Assembly (NCBI GenBank): GCA_018881555.1
Contig: JACAXG010000012.1
Location: 3,930,663 to 3,994,662, forward strand
Length of the DNA stretch: 64,000 nucleotides
Origin: Amblyornis subalaris
Lineage: Eukaryota > Chordata > Aves > Passeriformes > Ptilonorhynchidae
Direction of reading: 5' to 3'
Shown here: positions 62,475 through 64,000 of the stretch, in pieces
Position numbering within the stretch: the first letter of the stretch is position 1
Layout: each line of letters begins with the position of its first letter
Notes under the pieces: generated by a model
What the model saw: the letters and a program-made list of their open reading frames with translations, nothing else
The model's database searches: none
Told to the model about the DNA's origin: nothing
Made by a program: the position numbers and the translations under genes

Positions 62475-64000
62475 GAGCTGCAGTGAATCCCAGCGTGCTA
62501 CTGGAAGCCGTGAGGGCTTGTAAAGCCTCCCACCCCGCGAGGGCCAGGCTGCTCCCCCGCACCCTGCAGGGCCCAGACACAACCAGAAAAGCAGAACAGA
62601 AGCCTCCTTGCAGGCTTCCTGACATCTGTACCCCACTGCCGGGTCAGATAAGCTGTATGCCACTGAGAACACTCTGTGGGTAGAAGTTGGGTTTATTGGG
62701 TTGACATGACGCAGGCCACTGTTTTCCATAGAAAAGAGCAACTGGAAACAGAGAAGAGAATTACACAGAGCTGTAATGACTGCATACACTACACAGCATT
62801 CATCACTGCTATTGAAGAGTGACTGGGACCATAATAAATACATGACTATTTGATATATGTCCTCAAAAAGGTCAACCAGAAGCATATCCTGGGAAGCTCC
62901 TCCTGGCATGAAGTGTAAGACCAGCCAAATTGTTTTAAGTCACCAGTATATTTTAGAGTTCATTTAAAGCGTTTTGTCATGTATGTTCTCTTTTACAGAA
63001 TGATACATCATCACTGACAGTCAGTGCATACTGTTTTCATAGCCTAACTTTCATAAATATTATGAACAAATATCACAGCGGTATTGTTATAATGAACTAC
63101 AGTGATGTGTTTCTTGAGAGAGTGCCAATGACTGGTTTATATCCTCCGTGATGTTACTGTCATAAGAAACGTGGCACAAATCTTTTCCCAAGGTTCAACA
63201 GTATGTTTAGGGCAATAATGCTACACATTTTTTTCTTCTTTAAACAGTTTTCTCTGAACCTTGATGTACAGCCTTTTAAAATTTTATTTTAATATGGTCA
63301 ATGATCTAACAACACTTATTATGTTTGAAGTTGCTTTATTGTAATCTGGAAATAATTTTCATCTGACTCTCACCAACAGCCAAACATAATAAAAGATGTA
63401 TAAGCCAAATAATGTCACACAGAGGCTCTCAGGACTACATGAGGTTCTCAGACAGTTGTACAGTCATGTAGTATCGTAGTGCAGCAGTACAAGAAGAAAA
63501 GGAAGCACTAAGCTCTTCCCATATGCTGGCAGCTTATCTGGGAGGGAAAGAACATTTAGCAATGCTGCAGAGAACCCTCACCAGGTTTCTGTCCTGACAC
63601 CCGTCCATGAGAAGCTGGGGACAAGCTTTGAGCTTTCCCTGGGGGTGTTTGCCTATGCACTAGGACTCGTGCCTTCCCAGCCCCCTAACAGCCTTCCCAG
63701 ATGAACCACTTCCTTCAGGAATGATGTGCTAGCAGGCACCCTTAGAAAGACAAGGCTGGGTGAACATGAAATTCATTTTTAGAAGATCTGTAGCAGGGGA
63801 AAAATGTCATATGTTTGCCAGCTGCTTGTCTTGATATGGGCTGTAGTTGGAGCTATTAAAAACACAGCATTTTTAACTTTTTCTTTTTCATGGTTTTTAA
63901 TCTAGCCTACCCTGTGAGAACAATAGTTCATTTAACTCCAGCTGTGTTCCACCACATTCATTTCAATAATGTTTGCTCTGCTGAACATACAAAATTAAGT

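Larger units (their letters stand above)
50406..64000. other. Intergenic gene desert, distal part of window
   Basis: No supported gene. Unique AT-rich DNA carries three motif-dense blocks described separately (51.65-52.0, 55.26-55.6, 59.13-59.65 kb), a T-run near 50850, a TTTGG-rich simple stretch at about 57060-57107, and a GC-richer block near 62.47-62.65 kb that follows a perfect CRE. Confidence 0.7.

Noticed and set aside
62472..62909. 145-codon reverse-strand frame
   Set aside because: No recognisable domain; half of it lies over the GC-rich block where stops are rare.

Overview
This 64 kb window is nuclear DNA from a vertebrate, almost certainly a bird. It carries seven consecutive coding exons of metaxin 2 (MTX2) with canonical GT-AG introns. 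The only two obvious recent interspersed repeats are CR1 LINE pieces of avian type: the conserved 3' end with its octamer tail at about 30.92-31.15 kb, and a longer reverse-strand copy at about 49.20-50.40 kb. Very low repeat content, AT-rich non-coding DNA and about twenty isolated ambiguous bases fit a draft bird assembly. I cannot name the species.

Layout. 1-8774 is MTX2 intron (the 5' exons, about 45 codons by comparison with human, lie upstream or were not recognised). 8775-16896 holds seven coding exons on the + strand, which join in frame into about 230 residues ending at a TAA. Two poly(A) signals follow at 16947 and 17160. From about 17.2 kb to the end (about 47 kb) there is no gene I can support.

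Context. In tetrapods MTX2 lies just beyond HOXD1, and the gene-poor DNA on its far side is the telomeric regulatory domain (T-DOM) that drives HOXD genes in limb and other tissues. By synteny the 47 kb after MTX2 should be the HOXD-proximal part of this landscape. No HOXD gene is in the window, so this is inference. The desert holds several AT-rich blocks dense in HOX, PBX, MEIS and TCF/LEF-type motifs (about 22.7, 36.0-36.3, 38.3-38.6, 51.65-52.0, 55.3-55.6 and 59.1-59.65 kb). It also holds two CpG-rich patches (37.6-38.2 and 46.4-46.57 kb), possible CTCF sites, some perfect palindromes, and a decayed L1/Tx1-clade LINE fragment at 27.0-27.5 kb, which is uncommon for a bird genome.

Most open reading frames here look like chance. 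The one exception worth a look is a 278-codon frame at 37198-38034 in the first CpG-rich patch, but other frames are open there too. The most interesting content is therefore regulatory: candidate HOXD long-range elements and possible unannotated non-coding RNA promoters, all of which need conservation or chromatin data to confirm.
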